DNA of 64,000 bases from Streptomyces albidoflavus. GTDB lineage: Bacteria > Actinomycetota > Actinomycetes > Streptomycetales > Streptomycetaceae. Under the pieces are notes generated by a model. It saw only the letters and a program-made list of their open reading frames with translations. It made no database searches and was not told where the DNA came from. The DNA lies in NCBI RefSeq assembly GCF_000719955.1, contig NZ_JOII01000018.1, positions 1 through 64,000 of the forward strand, written 5' to 3'. The translations under genes and the position numbers were made by a program. How positions within the stretch are numbered: position 1 is the first letter of the stretch; every line of letters starts with the position of its first letter. This document shows positions 36,209 through 44,464 of the stretch, piece after piece.

Positions 36209-39037
36209 ATGTTGCTGGAGCGCACCACCGAGATCGCCCTGGTCGACGCCGCCCTGGGCGCCGCGACCGAAGGCAGGTCCTCCCTCGTCCTCCTCACCGG
36301 CCCCCTCGGCATCGGCCGCTCCGCCCTCCTGCAGCGGCTGTCCTGCCTGGCCGACGACCGGGACGACGTCCGGGTGCTGCGGGCCCACGCGGCCCCCATG
36401 GAACAGGACTTCGCCTTCGGAGTCGTACGGCAGCTCTTCGAGACGCTGCTCGGCGACTCGCCCGAGGACGCCCGGGACCGCTGGATGGACGCGCACGCCT
36501 CCTTCGCCCGCCACGTCCTGGCCGACGACGCCGCACCGCCCGGGGCCGACCAGGCCATCGCCGCCACCGAGGCCGTGCTGCACGGACTGCTCTCGCTGCT
36601 CGCCAACGTGAGTGCCGACAGCCGCCTGCTCATCCTCGTCGACGACCTGCAGTGGTCCGACGTGCCCTCGCTGCGCTGGCTCACCTACCTCGCCAAGCGG
36701 CTGCACGGACTGCGGGCCGTCGTCGTCTGCGCCCTGCGCGACGGGGACCCCCGCAGCCACCACACCCTCGTCCGCGAGATCCGCGAGGCGGCCACCCAGA
36801 CCCTGCGCCCCGCCTCCCTCAGCCTGACGGCCACCCACGAGCTGGTCCGGGAGCACTTCGGCGAGTCGGGCGACGACGAGTTCGTCCAGGCCTGCCACGA
36901 GGCGTCCGTCGGCAACCCGCTCTTCCTGCTGTCGATCCTCGTCGGCACCGGCTTCCTCGGCCGCCGCCCGCTCGCCGAACACGCCGAGACCGCACGCCGG
37001 CTGCGCCCTTCCCAACTGCGCGAACGGCTCGCCAGCATCCTGCGCACCCAGCCGGCCCCGGTCCGCGACCTCGCCGCCGCCATCGCCATCCTCGGCGAAC
37101 AGAGCGACGCGCCCACCCTGGCCCGGCTGGCCGGGCTCGACTCGATCGGCTACGCGGGGGCCCTGCGCGCGCTCGGCGCGCTCGGCGCCCTCGCCGCCCC
37201 CGACGAACCGCGCTTCATCCACCGGTCCGTCCGCGACGCCGCCGAGTCCACCCTCACCATGGTCCAGCGGGAGCGGATGCACGACGAGGCCGCCGCCCTC
37301 CTCTACGCCGCCGGCTCCCCGGCCGAACAGGTCGCCGCCCAGCTCATGGCCGTCGTCACCCGGCGCCAGCCGTGGGCCGTCGACGTGCTGCGCGCCGCCG
37401 CCGACACCGCGCTGCGCCGCGGCGCCCCCGACACCGCCGCCGGCTACCTGTGCCGCGCCCTGCTGGACAGCCCCGCGGCCGGCGTCGGCCGCGGCCGCCT
37501 CCTCGTCGAACTGGGCACCGCGGAGAGAGGGTTCGACCCCCTCGCCTGCGAACGCCACATCGCCCAGGCCATGACCCTGCTCCCCGAACCCCGGGACCGG
37601 GCCGTCGCCGCCCTGCGCATCTCCCCGACCGCGCTGGGCCCCGCCCCGCTCACCGCCGTCGACCTGCTGCGCCAGGCCGCCGAGGACCTCGGACCCGCCG
37701 ACGGGCTCACCGGCACCGACCGCGATCTCGCGCTCCGTCTGGAAGCCAGGCTGCGCCACTGCGGCCACGAGGACCCCCACGAACTCGCCGCCTCCGCGCA
37801 CCGGTTGAAGGAACTGGGCCCCGAGCCCCCGGTGGACACCGGAGGCGAGCGGGAGCTGACGATCGCGCTGCTCGGTGCCGCGACCCTCGGCTGTCACCTG
37901 CCCGCCTCCGAGGTGGTGCGCCTCGCCGGGCGCGTCCTGGACCGCGAGCCCGCCACCTCCGCCCGCATCCACTCCACCCTCCCGCTGGCGATCATCACGA
38001 TGATCGCCGCCGACTCGGTGGAGGCCGTCGACTCCTGGCTCGCCGTCGAGCACCGTGCCAACGAGCGGGGTACCACCCCCGCCAACGCCCTGGTCCACAT
38101 CGAGCAGGCCCTCGTCCACCTCGGGCGCGGCCGGCTCGCCCAGGCCCGCGAGCAGTCCGAGACGGCCCTCGGGATGACGGAGCCCGCCCATCAGGGCCTG
38201 GACACCGCGGCGACGATGACGCACGCGATCGTCGCGCTGGAGTCCCGCGACCCCTCGCTCGCCGAGAAGGTGCTGCGGCGCGCGAGCCGCATCCGGCCGC
38301 AGGGTCTGACCCTCACCGGGATCCTGCGCCTGCTGGAGGCCACCCGGGAGATCGCCGCGGGCGACCAGACCGGGGCCCTCGACTCGCTGCACTCCTGCGG
38401 CCGCCAGCTCGAAGCCGCCGGCTGGCACAACCCGGTGCTCTTCCCCTGGCGCCCCTGGGCCGTCGGCGTCCACCGCCGCCTGGGTGACATCCGCACCGCC
38501 CGGAGCCTCGCCGAGGAGGAGTACGCGCGGGCCGAGCAGTGGGGCGCCCCCGTCGGGGTGGGCCGCGCGCTGCGGCTGCTCGGCCGCCTGGAGGACGGCG
38601 GCCGGGGCATCGGCCTGCTGCGCGAGGCCGTCACCGTGCTGCGTGGCTCCGCCAACCAGCTCGAACTGGCCCGCGCCCTGTCCACCCTCGCCGAACGCCT
38701 GGGCGGCGGCGCCGAGACCGAGGCGCTCGCCCGGGAGGCCGCCACCCTGGCCACCTCGTGCGGCGCCCCCGGGCTGGCCGAACGAGCGGCCCGGGGTGCC
38801 GGTCATCGCTCCGGCCCGCCGGCCACGCCGGAGGACGTGCTCACCCCGACCGAGCGCCGCGTGGTGGGGCTGGCCTGCCGGGGGCTGACCAACCAGGAGA
38901 TCGCCGGCGCCCTCGGGGTCAGCTCGCGCGCCGTGGAGAAGCACCTGACCCACGCCTACCGGCGGCTGGGCATCTCCGGCCGCCGGGAACTGATCGTCCT
39001 CTTCTCCCGCGCGGAATACGCGGGCACCGCCGACTGA
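36209..39037 (+). CDS. fscRII: LAL-family LuxR regulator FscRII
   Basis: A 942-residue LAL protein. Its Walker A reads [12 protein letters not shown] (residues ~29-40), with Arg for the usual Lys and Ser for Thr. Walker [13 protein letters not shown] (near 146), is normal. The C-terminal LuxR domain is [15 protein letters not shown] to [24 protein letters not shown] at 36192-36196, inside the end of fscRIII, serves the ATG at 36209, four bases after the fscRIII stop. A strong terminator follows, so fscRIV-RIII-RII look like one regulatory unit, perhaps with an internal promoter before fscRIII. Confidence 0.9.
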   Translation: MLLERTTEIALVDAALGAATEGRSSLVLLTGPLGIGRSALLQRLSCLADDRDDVRVLRAHAAPMEQDFAFGVVRQLFETLLGDSPEDARDRWMDAHASFARHVLADDAAPPGADQAIAATEAVLHGLLSLLANVSADSRLLILVDDLQWSDVPSLRWLTYLAKRLHGLRAVVVCALRDGDPRSHHTLVREIREAATQTLRPASLSLTATHELVREHFGESGDDEFVQACHEASVGNPLFLLSILVGTGFLGRRPLAEHAETARRLRPSQLRERLASILRTQPAPVRDLAAAIAILGEQSDAPTLARLAGLDSIGYAGALRALGALGALAAPDEPRFIHRSVRDAAESTLTMVQRERMHDEAAALLYAAGSPAEQVAAQLMAVVTRRQPWAVDVLRAAADTALRRGAPDTAAGYLCRALLDSPAAGVGRGRLLVELGTAERGFDPLACERHIAQAMTLLPEPRDRAVAALRISPTALGPAPLTAVDLLRQAAEDLGPADGLTGTDRDLALRLEARLRHCGHEDPHELAASAHRLKELGPEPPVDTGGERELTIALLGAATLGCHLPASEVVRLAGRVLDREPATSARIHSTLPLAIITMIAADSVEAVDSWLAVEHRANERGTTPANALVHIEQALVHLGRGRLAQAREQSETALGMTEPAHQGLDTAATMTHAIVALESRDPSLAEKVLRRASRIRPQGLTLTGILRLLEATREIAAGDQTGALDSLHSCGRQLEAAGWHNPVLFPWRPWAVGVHRRLGDIRTARSLAEEEYARAEQWGAPVGVGRALRLLGRLEDGGRGIGLLREAVTVLRGSANQLELARALSTLAERLGGGAETEALAREAATLATSCGAPGLAERAARGAGHRSGPPATPEDVLTPTERRVVGLACRGLTNQEIAGALGVSSRAVEKHLTHAYRRLGISGRRELIVLFSRAEYAGTAD

Positions 39038-39053
39038 TACGCGCCGAGGGAAA

Positions 39054-39108
39054 CGCCCGGGCTCCTTCCGCCGCATATTCGCGGAAGGACCCCGGGCGTC
39101 CTTGTTTT
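39054..39108 (+). terminator. Rho-independent terminator after fscRII
   Basis: An 18-bp stem with one mismatch (39054-39071 with 39081-39098) and a 9-nt A/T-containing loop is followed by tccttgtttt. It begins 16 nt after the fscRII stop. This is the best textbook terminator in the window. Confidence 0.88.
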
Positions 39109-39346
39109 CCGGCCATGGTGCGGCCAGGACATCCGGCGTCCCCCAGAATGTCGTTTGCGCCCCGGGCCGGGAAATCTGGATGAACGTTCGTCACCATTTC
39201 CGCGGTGTGCGGGACCACGGTGCGGGGACGGCTAGGGCCGTCCGGCCCCCGGGGCGGGGAACGGCGCCCGAATTCGACCCTTCTTCGCAGGTGGACGCGG
39301 TGCGGGGCGGTGAGGTACGCACACCGAACCCTCCCCGCCCGAACCT

Positions 39347-39374
39347 CTTCGGTACGGGACCGTACCTACCGAAG
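39347..39374. promoter_or_regulatory. Overlapping palindromes upstream of the fscRI promoter (candidate operator)
   Basis: Two inverted repeats overlap: cttcggta at 39347-39354 with taccgaag at 39367-39374, and ggtacgg at 39351-39357 with ccgtacc at 39360-39366. They centre about 53 nt upstream of the -35 hexamer, a typical activator position. They do not resemble the PimM site or the AT-rich butyrolactone-receptor site, so the protein that binds here is unknown. Confidence 0.45.
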
Positions 39375-39412
39375 GGGCTACCACAGTATTGGCCGGTCAG
39401 CCCTGGACCGCG

Positions 39413-39441
39413 TTGACCGCCGATAGCCGCTTTCGTAGGAT
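39413..39441 (+). promoter_or_regulatory. HrdB-type promoter of fscRI
   Basis: TTGACC at 39413-39418, a 17-nt spacer, and TAGGAT at 39436-39441 match the Streptomyces housekeeping sigma-factor promoter well. The predicted start is near 39448, giving a leader of about 109 nt to the fscRI ATG. Confidence 0.7.
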
Positions 39442-39556
39442 CCAAAACATCTTCTTTCTCGTCGCTGGCCCTTACTCAAGGGCCCTGGGCGCGGTCGCCT
39501 TTTCCTGAGCGCGGGCCGCGCCACCCCACCCCCGTAATGCGAAACGATGAAAGGCT

Positions 39557-40264
39557 ATGAGTTCCTTGATGCCCGCCACCCCCCACAGCACGCTCATGGA
39601 TCCCGCGCCGGCGGCCGACCCGGCAGGCTCGCCGGAACGGGCCGCCGTTCTCGCGGACGGGTTCGACCGGGCCGGTGCCTATGTCGCCTGCCTCGACCCG
39701 TCTCTCACGATCCAGCAGGTCAACCAGGAGTTCGAGCGCCGCTTCGGCGGCTCGTCCTCCGAACTCTGCGGCAGCCGCTTCTGCGACCTCGTCCACCCGA
39801 GCGTCCAGCAGCCCCTCATGCACCAGTTCGCGCGGATGCTGGACGGCAAGCGGCACCGCTTCGCCACCGAGGTCATCGCGGTCGACCAGGAACGCACGGC
39901 GTCCACGCTGCCGCTGAACGCGCTCGCGGTACGCGGTGGCCGTACGCCCGACGTGGCCGCGATCCTCGTGGTGATGAATGCCGCGGAGGAGGAGGCCGGG
40001 GACGCGGACGTCATGGCGCCCCGCAAGAAGCTCCTCAGCGAGATCGACGCACGCATCCTGGAGGGCATAGCCGCCGGGGTCTCGACCATCCCGCTCGCCT
40101 CGCGCCTCTACCTCAGCCGCCAGGGCGTGGAGTACCACGTCACCGGGCTGCTGCGGAAGCTCAAGGTGCCCAACCGTGCCGCTCTCGTCTCCCGCGCCTA
40201 CTCCATGGGCGTCCTCAAGGTCGGCACCTGGCCGCCGAAGGTCGTCGAGGACTTCATCAAGTGA
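39557..40264 (+). CDS. fscRI: PAS-LuxR pathway regulator FscRI
   Basis: A 235-residue regulator with an N-terminal PAS domain (about residues 35-130, AGAYVACLDPSLTIQQVN onward) and a C-terminal LuxR helix-turn-helix (about 165-225, IDARILEGIAAGVS to LLRKLKVPNRAALV). This is the PimM architecture. In S. albus S4 FscRI has been reported to activate candicidin genes and also antimycin genes, which lie about 11 kb away in this window. AAAGG is 5 nt before the ATG at 39557. An ATG at 39569 is an alternative start. Confidence 0.93.
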   Translation: MSSLMPATPHSTLMDPAPAADPAGSPERAAVLADGFDRAGAYVACLDPSLTIQQVNQEFERRFGGSSSELCGSRFCDLVHPSVQQPLMHQFARMLDGKRHRFATEVIAVDQERTASTLPLNALAVRGGRTPDVAAILVVMNAAEEEAGDADVMAPRKKLLSEIDARILEGIAAGVSTIPLASRLYLSRQGVEYHVTGLLRKLKVPNRAALVSRAYSMGVLKVGTWPPKVVEDFIK

Positions 40265-40284
40265 TCCGTACACCGTGTGCCCCG

Positions 40285-40306
40285 CCGGCGGCATCCCGGC
40301 CGCCGG
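40285..40306 (+). terminator. Small GC hairpin after fscRI
   Basis: An 8-bp perfect stem (ccggcggc with gccgccgg) and a 6-nt loop begin 21 nt after the fscRI stop. There is no T-run. It may only attenuate read-through into pabC. Confidence 0.45.
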
Positions 40307-40376
40307 TCCGCACCCCCGCTCGTCCCCGTCGCGCGCTCCGCGCACGGTACGGCGGTCACAGTGACAGGGTGACGTC

Positions 40377-41150
40377 ATGATCGAACTGGACGGGGAACCC
40401 GCCGGGCCCGAGGCGCTGGCCTCGCTCGCCCTCACCAACTACGGCCACTTCACCACGCTGCTCGTCGAGAACGGCCGGGTGCGCGGGCTCGACCTCCACC
40501 TGGAACGCCTCATCCGCGACTGCCGGACCCTCTTCGACGCGGCGCTCGACCCGGACCGGGTGCGGAAGCTCGCCCGCCGGGCGGCACCGGAAGACGGCCG
40601 GGCCACCGTCCGTGTCACCGTCTTCGACCCGGCGCTGAACCTGGGGAACATCGCCGCCGACGCCCGGCCGGGCATCCTGGTGACCTCCCGGCCCGCCCCC
40701 GACAGGCCCCCCGGTCCACTGCGGGTACGTTCGGTGGTCCACCGCCGAGACCTCCCAGAGGTGAAGTCGGTCGGCCTCTGTCCCACCCTGCGGCTGCGCA
40801 GGCAGGCCCAACGGGCGGGTTACGACGACGTGCTGTTCACGGGCCCCGACGGCGACATCCTGGAGGGCGGCACCTGGAACATCGGCCTGGTGCGCGACGG
40901 CGAGGTGGTCTGGCCCGGCGGGGAGGTGCTGGCCGGCACGACCCGGCAGCTGCTGCGGCGGGCCACCGACGGTCCCACCGAACTGGTCGGCCTCGCGGAC
41001 CTCGACTCCGTCGAGGCGGTCTTCGCGACCAACGCCGCCGTCGGGGTCCGTCCCGTCACCGGCATCGACGACCGTGAGTTCCCGGCGGCCCATCACTCGG
41101 TGACCCGGCTCGCGGAGATCTACCAGGCACTTCCCGGCTCCCCGCTCTGA
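40377..41150 (+). CDS. pabC: 4-amino-4-deoxychorismate lyase
   Basis: A 257-residue class IV (branched-chain aminotransferase fold) PLP enzyme. The PLP lysine is in PEVKSVGLCP (near 129), with YDDVLFTGPDGDILEGG and TWNIGLV as family landmarks. It splits the aminodeoxychorismate made by PabAB into p-aminobenzoate and pyruvate, giving the starter that FscA activates. AGGGTGA precedes the ATG. The gene lies 112 nt after fscRI in the same direction. Confidence 0.9.
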   Translation: MIELDGEPAGPEALASLALTNYGHFTTLLVENGRVRGLDLHLERLIRDCRTLFDAALDPDRVRKLARRAAPEDGRATVRVTVFDPALNLGNIAADARPGILVTSRPAPDRPPGPLRVRSVVHRRDLPEVKSVGLCPTLRLRRQAQRAGYDDVLFTGPDGDILEGGTWNIGLVRDGEVVWPGGEVLAGTTRQLLRRATDGPTELVGLADLDSVEAVFATNAAVGVRPVTGIDDREFPAAHHSVTRLAEIYQALPGSPL

Positions 41151-41622
41151 CGGGGCGGCGGCGCCGGGGCGCTCCGTTCCGCCGCTCGCGCAGGAGTCCT
41201 CGGGCGGACGGTCGATCGCCCATTTCCTCCATGCCGCCCGGCATTCGCCATTCGCCCACCCGCTCTCCTTTTCGGCAGCACCCGGACATTTCCCTGCAAG
41301 GCATGTGAGGAAAGCGGATGCGGGAAGAAATGATCTCGTGTGCATCGCGGCGTCGCGAACCGTGTGTACGGTCCGGAGAGGCCGGCCCTTCCGCGCCGGG
41401 AACGGTGAATGCGCCAGGCCCCGCGTATACGCCTGCGTCCAGGGCGGCCTGACGGACCGGCGAATGCCCTCGACATGCCCGGCACCCACCTCGATAGGGT
41501 TTCGCGGGTGTCCTCACCGCAGGAAAGGGCGGACAAGTCGGGGACGGCGGATCGCCGTTCCGACGCGCCCCTGCGGAAAAGTCCGGAAAGGGCACCAGCA
41601 CGCGAAGAAGTGGAGAGTCAGT
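41151..41622 (+). promoter_or_regulatory. Spacer upstream of fscO
   Basis: About 470 nt without a gene, locally less GC-rich than the coding DNA (the stretch 41221-41345 has many A and T bases), as expected for a promoter region. Only partial PimM-like cores are seen (GGGAAAT on the minus strand near 41290, and GCGGAAAAGTCC near 41576). No clear -10/-35 pair was found. Confidence 0.45.
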
Positions 41623-42840
41623 ATGCGTGGAGGCAGTGTCGCCGTCGTCGGCGGCAGTATCGCGGGATGCGCCGCCGCATTGGCGGCGTCGCGCGGCGGG
41701 GCGGAGAGGATCACCGTCTTCGAACGCGCCGACGCGCGACTCCGCGACAGGGGAGTGGGCATCGGTGTCCACGACGCCCGGTACGCCGAACTGCGCGACG
41801 CCGGTTACATGGCGGACGAGATGCCGTGGGCGCCGCTGAACCGCAGGGTGTGGAGCGTGCGCGACGGCGACGCCGAGCACGGCAGAGCCATCGGCACCCA
41901 GCCGTTCCCCTTCCGGGCCTACAACTGGGGTTCGCTGTGGAGCGAGTTGCGCCGCCGGGTGCCCGAGACCGCCACCTACCGGGCCGGCGCCAAGGTGGAA
42001 GCGGTGGAGCAGGACGCCGACGGGGTCACGGTACGTCTCGCCGACGGCGAGCCGGAACGCTTCGACCTGGTCATAGGCGCCGACGGCTACCGCTCCGTGG
42101 TCCGTGAGGCCATGTACCCGGGCACCGGCGCCGCGTACGCCGGCTACATCGGCTGGCGCGGGACCTCCCCGGACGTCTCCGGTCTTCCCTCGGACGGGCT
42201 CGACGCGCACAACATCACCTTCCCCGGCGGCCACTGCATGGCCTACCGCATCCCGGACGGCTCCGGCGGCCACCGCCTCAACTGGGTGCTCTACACGGCA
42301 CCCCCGCGGATCGACGGCCTCCACCCCGACCTGCGGACCCCCACGTCCCTGCCGCCGGGCCGGCTCAACGCGGAACTGACGGAGCACCTGCGCGCCCTGG
42401 TGGCAGAGCACTTCCCGCCCTTCTGGGCCGCCAAGCTCCTCTCCACCCCGGCCGAGACCACCTTCATCCAGCCCATCTACGACCTGGACGTGCCGCACTA
42501 CGCCACCGACCGGATGGTGCTCATCGGGGACGCCGCGAGCGTGGCCCGGCCGCACCTCGGCGCAGGCAGTGTGAAGGCACTCCAGGACGCCACCGCGCTG
42601 GAAGCCGCCTGGGTGGCCGGGGAGAGCTGGAAGGAGATCCTGGAGGGGTACCACGCGGCTCGGGGTCCCGTCGGCACGGCCATGGTGGGACTCGCCCGCC
42701 GGATGGGCAGTGCCCAGGTCGAGGAGACCCCCGACTGGTCCGCGATGGGCCAGGCCGAGTTCGACGCGTGGTGGCAGGAGCAGAACAACGGCTCCGACCG
42801 GCGCAGCGGCTTCGGCGGACACAGCCTGAAGTCCAGCTGA
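41623..42840 (+). CDS. fscO: FAD-dependent monooxygenase FscO
   Basis: A 405-residue flavoprotein of the aromatic-hydroxylase (group A) type. The N-terminal FAD motif is VVGGSIAGCAAALA (residues 8-21), the middle has VIGADGYRSVVR (near 153), and the second FAD motif is LIGDAASVARPHLGAGS (near 303). It probably oxidises the polyene or its precursor; which carbon it acts on cannot be told here. ATG at 41623 has GGAGAG about 9 nt upstream; the longer frame from 41305 is non-coding leader. It is the last candicidin gene on this side. Confidence 0.85.
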   Translation: MRGGSVAVVGGSIAGCAAALAASRGGAERITVFERADARLRDRGVGIGVHDARYAELRDAGYMADEMPWAPLNRRVWSVRDGDAEHGRAIGTQPFPFRAYNWGSLWSELRRRVPETATYRAGAKVEAVEQDADGVTVRLADGEPERFDLVIGADGYRSVVREAMYPGTGAAYAGYIGWRGTSPDVSGLPSDGLDAHNITFPGGHCMAYRIPDGSGGHRLNWVLYTAPPRIDGLHPDLRTPTSLPPGRLNAELTEHLRALVAEHFPPFWAAKLLSTPAETTFIQPIYDLDVPHYATDRMVLIGDAASVARPHLGAGSVKALQDATALEAAWVAGESWKEILEGYHAARGPVGTAMVGLARRMGSAQVEETPDWSAMGQAEFDAWWQEQNNGSDRRSGFGGHSLKSS

Positions 42841-42853
42841 CCGAGGGCGTCGT

Positions 42854-42896
42854 ACGTGAGGGGCGGCGGCCGGAGTCCGGCCGCCGCCCCTCACGT
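42854..42896. terminator. Bidirectional hairpin terminator at the candicidin cluster edge
   Basis: A perfect inverted repeat of about 20 bp (42854-42874 with 42876-42896, arms starting acgtgaggggcggc) sits between the convergent stops of fscO and the ATPase gene. It can serve both strands. Confidence 0.82.
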
Positions 42897-42927
42897 GTGC
42901 GCGGGCACCCGGGCCCCGTCCGGCGTC

Positions 42928-43656
42928 TCAGCCCTTCGCCGGGGCCAGTTCGAGCGCGGCGTTCAGCGCCGTGGGGTCGGCACGTGCCTGGTCGCCGTCC
43001 GAGCGCAGGACCGCCCGCCCCGAGGTGAGCACCGTGAGACGGTCGGCGCAGCGGATCGCCTGCGCCGGACTCGGGGAGACCAGCAGGACCGCGATCCCCT
43101 CCCCGGCCAAGGTGGTGACCAGGTCGTACACCTGCTGGACCAGGGCGGGGGCCAGGCCCTCGGTCGGCTCGTCCAGGAGCAGCACGCTCGGCGAGGCCAG
43201 CAGGGCTCGCGCCAGCGCCAGCATCTGCTGCTCACCGCCGGACAGGCTGGCACCGCGGTGGCCGCGCCGCTCGCCGAGCCGGGGCAGCAGCTCCAGGACC
43301 CGCGCGGGCGTCCACACGCTGGGGCGCGAGGCGCCGCCGGAGGGCGGCGGGCGGTGGGAGAGCCGCAGGTGCTCGGCGACCGTGAGCCCCGCGAACACCC
43401 TGCGGCCCTGCGGCACCAGGCCGATCCCCGCACGGGCGATCCGGTGCGCGGGCAGCCCCGTCACGTCCCGGCCGCCGAGCCGCACGGTGCCGGAGCCCGG
43501 ACGCAGCAGACCCGCCACGGAGTGGACGAGGGTCGTCTTGCCCGCGCCGTTGTGCCCCACGACCGCGTGCACCGTGCCGGCGGGGACCGAGAGGTCGAGC
43601 CCGTGCAGCACGGTGCCGCCGTGGTAGCCCGCGGTCAGGCCGGTCACTTCGAGCAT
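42928..43656 (-). CDS. livF: Branched-chain-amino-acid-type ABC importer ATPase (LivF-like)
   Basis: A 242-residue ATPase with Walker A GHNGAGKTT (near 35), signature LSGGEQQMLALARAL and Walker B VLLLDEPTEGLAP, the form typical of LivF. It energises uptake with LivG and the fused permease encoded upstream. It is last in its operon, 7 nt after livG. The ligand is not evident. Confidence 0.88.
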   Translation of the reverse strand: MLEVTGLTAGYHGGTVLHGLDLSVPAGTVHAVVGHNGAGKTTLVHSVAGLLRPGSGTVRLGGRDVTGLPAHRIARAGIGLVPQGRRVFAGLTVAEHLRLSHRPPPSGGASRPSVWTPARVLELLPRLGERRGHRGASLSGGEQQMLALARALLASPSVLLLDEPTEGLAPALVQQVYDLVTTLAGEGIAVLLVSPSPAQAIRCADRLTVLTSGRAVLRSDGDQARADPTALNAALELAPAKG

Positions 43657-43663
43657 GGCGTGG

Positions 43664-44464
43664 TCACCTTCCGGTCTTCGGGTCGGGCGCGGTCCCGGTG
43701 ACGGTGCCGCGGTAGGCGTCGCGGACCGACGGGTGGGCGAGCGCCTCCCCGGTCGGCGCGGTGACCAGGACGCGTCCGGCCGCCAGGACGGTCACCGTCC
43801 GCGCGAAGTGCGCGACGACCTCGACGTGGTGCTCGACGAGGATCACCGCGACGCTCTGCGGCAGGGAGTCGAGGAGGGTGAGCAGCCGCCCGATGTCGCC
43901 GTCGGTCAGCCCGGCCGCCGGCTCGTCCAGGAGCAGCAGCCGGGGCTCGCCCGCCAGCGCGGCGGCCAGGTCGAGCATGCGCCGCTGCCCGTGGGAGAGC
44001 CGGGAGGCCGGCCAGTGCGCGGCGTCGGCCAGCCCGACGGCCTCCAGGTGGGAGCCGGCCGCCGCCGCCCGCTCCCGCAGGCGCGCGGGCCGGCGCCACG
44101 CCGCACCGAGGCCGCCGTGCGGCCAGCCCGCCAGCACGACGTTGTCCAGCACGGTCAACGCGCCGATCACCGTGGGCTGCTGGAAGCTCCGGGCGATGCC
44201 GGCGCGGCTGCGCCGGGCGGTGCTCGTCCGCGTGACGTCCGCCCCGCCCAGCACGATCGAGCCCCGGTCGGGGCGGTCGGTTCCCGCGATCAGGTTGAGC
44301 AGGGTGGTCTTGCCGGCGCCGTTCGGTCCGATGACGGCGTGCCGGGCCCCCGGAGGGAGCCGCAGGCTCACGTCGTCGACGGCGGTGAGGCTGCCGAACG
44401 CGCGGGTGACACCGGTCAGTTCCAGCGCCGTCCCGGTGGGGGCGGCGGTCGTCGTGGGCGTCAT
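43664..44464 (-). CDS. livG: Branched-chain-amino-acid-type ABC importer ATPase (LivG-like)
   Basis: A 266-residue ATPase. Walker A is GPNGAGKTTLLNLIAGT, with the LivG-type IARSFQQPTVIGALTVLDNV. The signature is divergent, LSHGQRRMLDLA (His for the second Gly position of LSGGQ). Walker B is LLLLDEPAAGL. Start ATG at 44464 overlaps the permease stop by 4 nt (ATGA), showing coupling. The open frame running up to 45784 is a shadow of the permease gene. Confidence 0.88.
   Translation of the reverse strand: MTPTTTAAPTGTALELTGVTRAFGSLTAVDDVSLRLPPGARHAVIGPNGAGKTTLLNLIAGTDRPDRGSIVLGGADVTRTSTARRSRAGIARSFQQPTVIGALTVLDNVVLAGWPHGGLGAAWRRPARLRERAAAAGSHLEAVGLADAAHWPASRLSHGQRRMLDLAAALAGEPRLLLLDEPAAGLTDGDIGRLLTLLDSLPQSVAVILVEHHVEVVAHFARTVTVLAAGRVLVTAPTGEALAHPSVRDAYRGTVTGTAPDPKTGR

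Larger units (their letters stand above)
39109..39556 (+). promoter_or_regulatory. Regulatory region upstream of fscRI
   Basis: About 450 nt without a gene. It contains a weak PimM-like core (GGGAAATC, 39169-39176; 11 of 16 over the full site), a 7-bp inverted repeat ggacggc/gccgtcc at 39226-39243, a double palindrome at 39347-39374 and a promoter at 39413-39441, the last two listed separately. This is unusually structured for a single regulator gene and suggests several inputs. Confidence 0.6.

Noticed and set aside
33130..39076. Minus-strand frames of about 1000-1180 codons opposite the LAL genes
   Set aside because: Shadows. The plus strand carries Walker and LuxR motifs and good ribosome sites.
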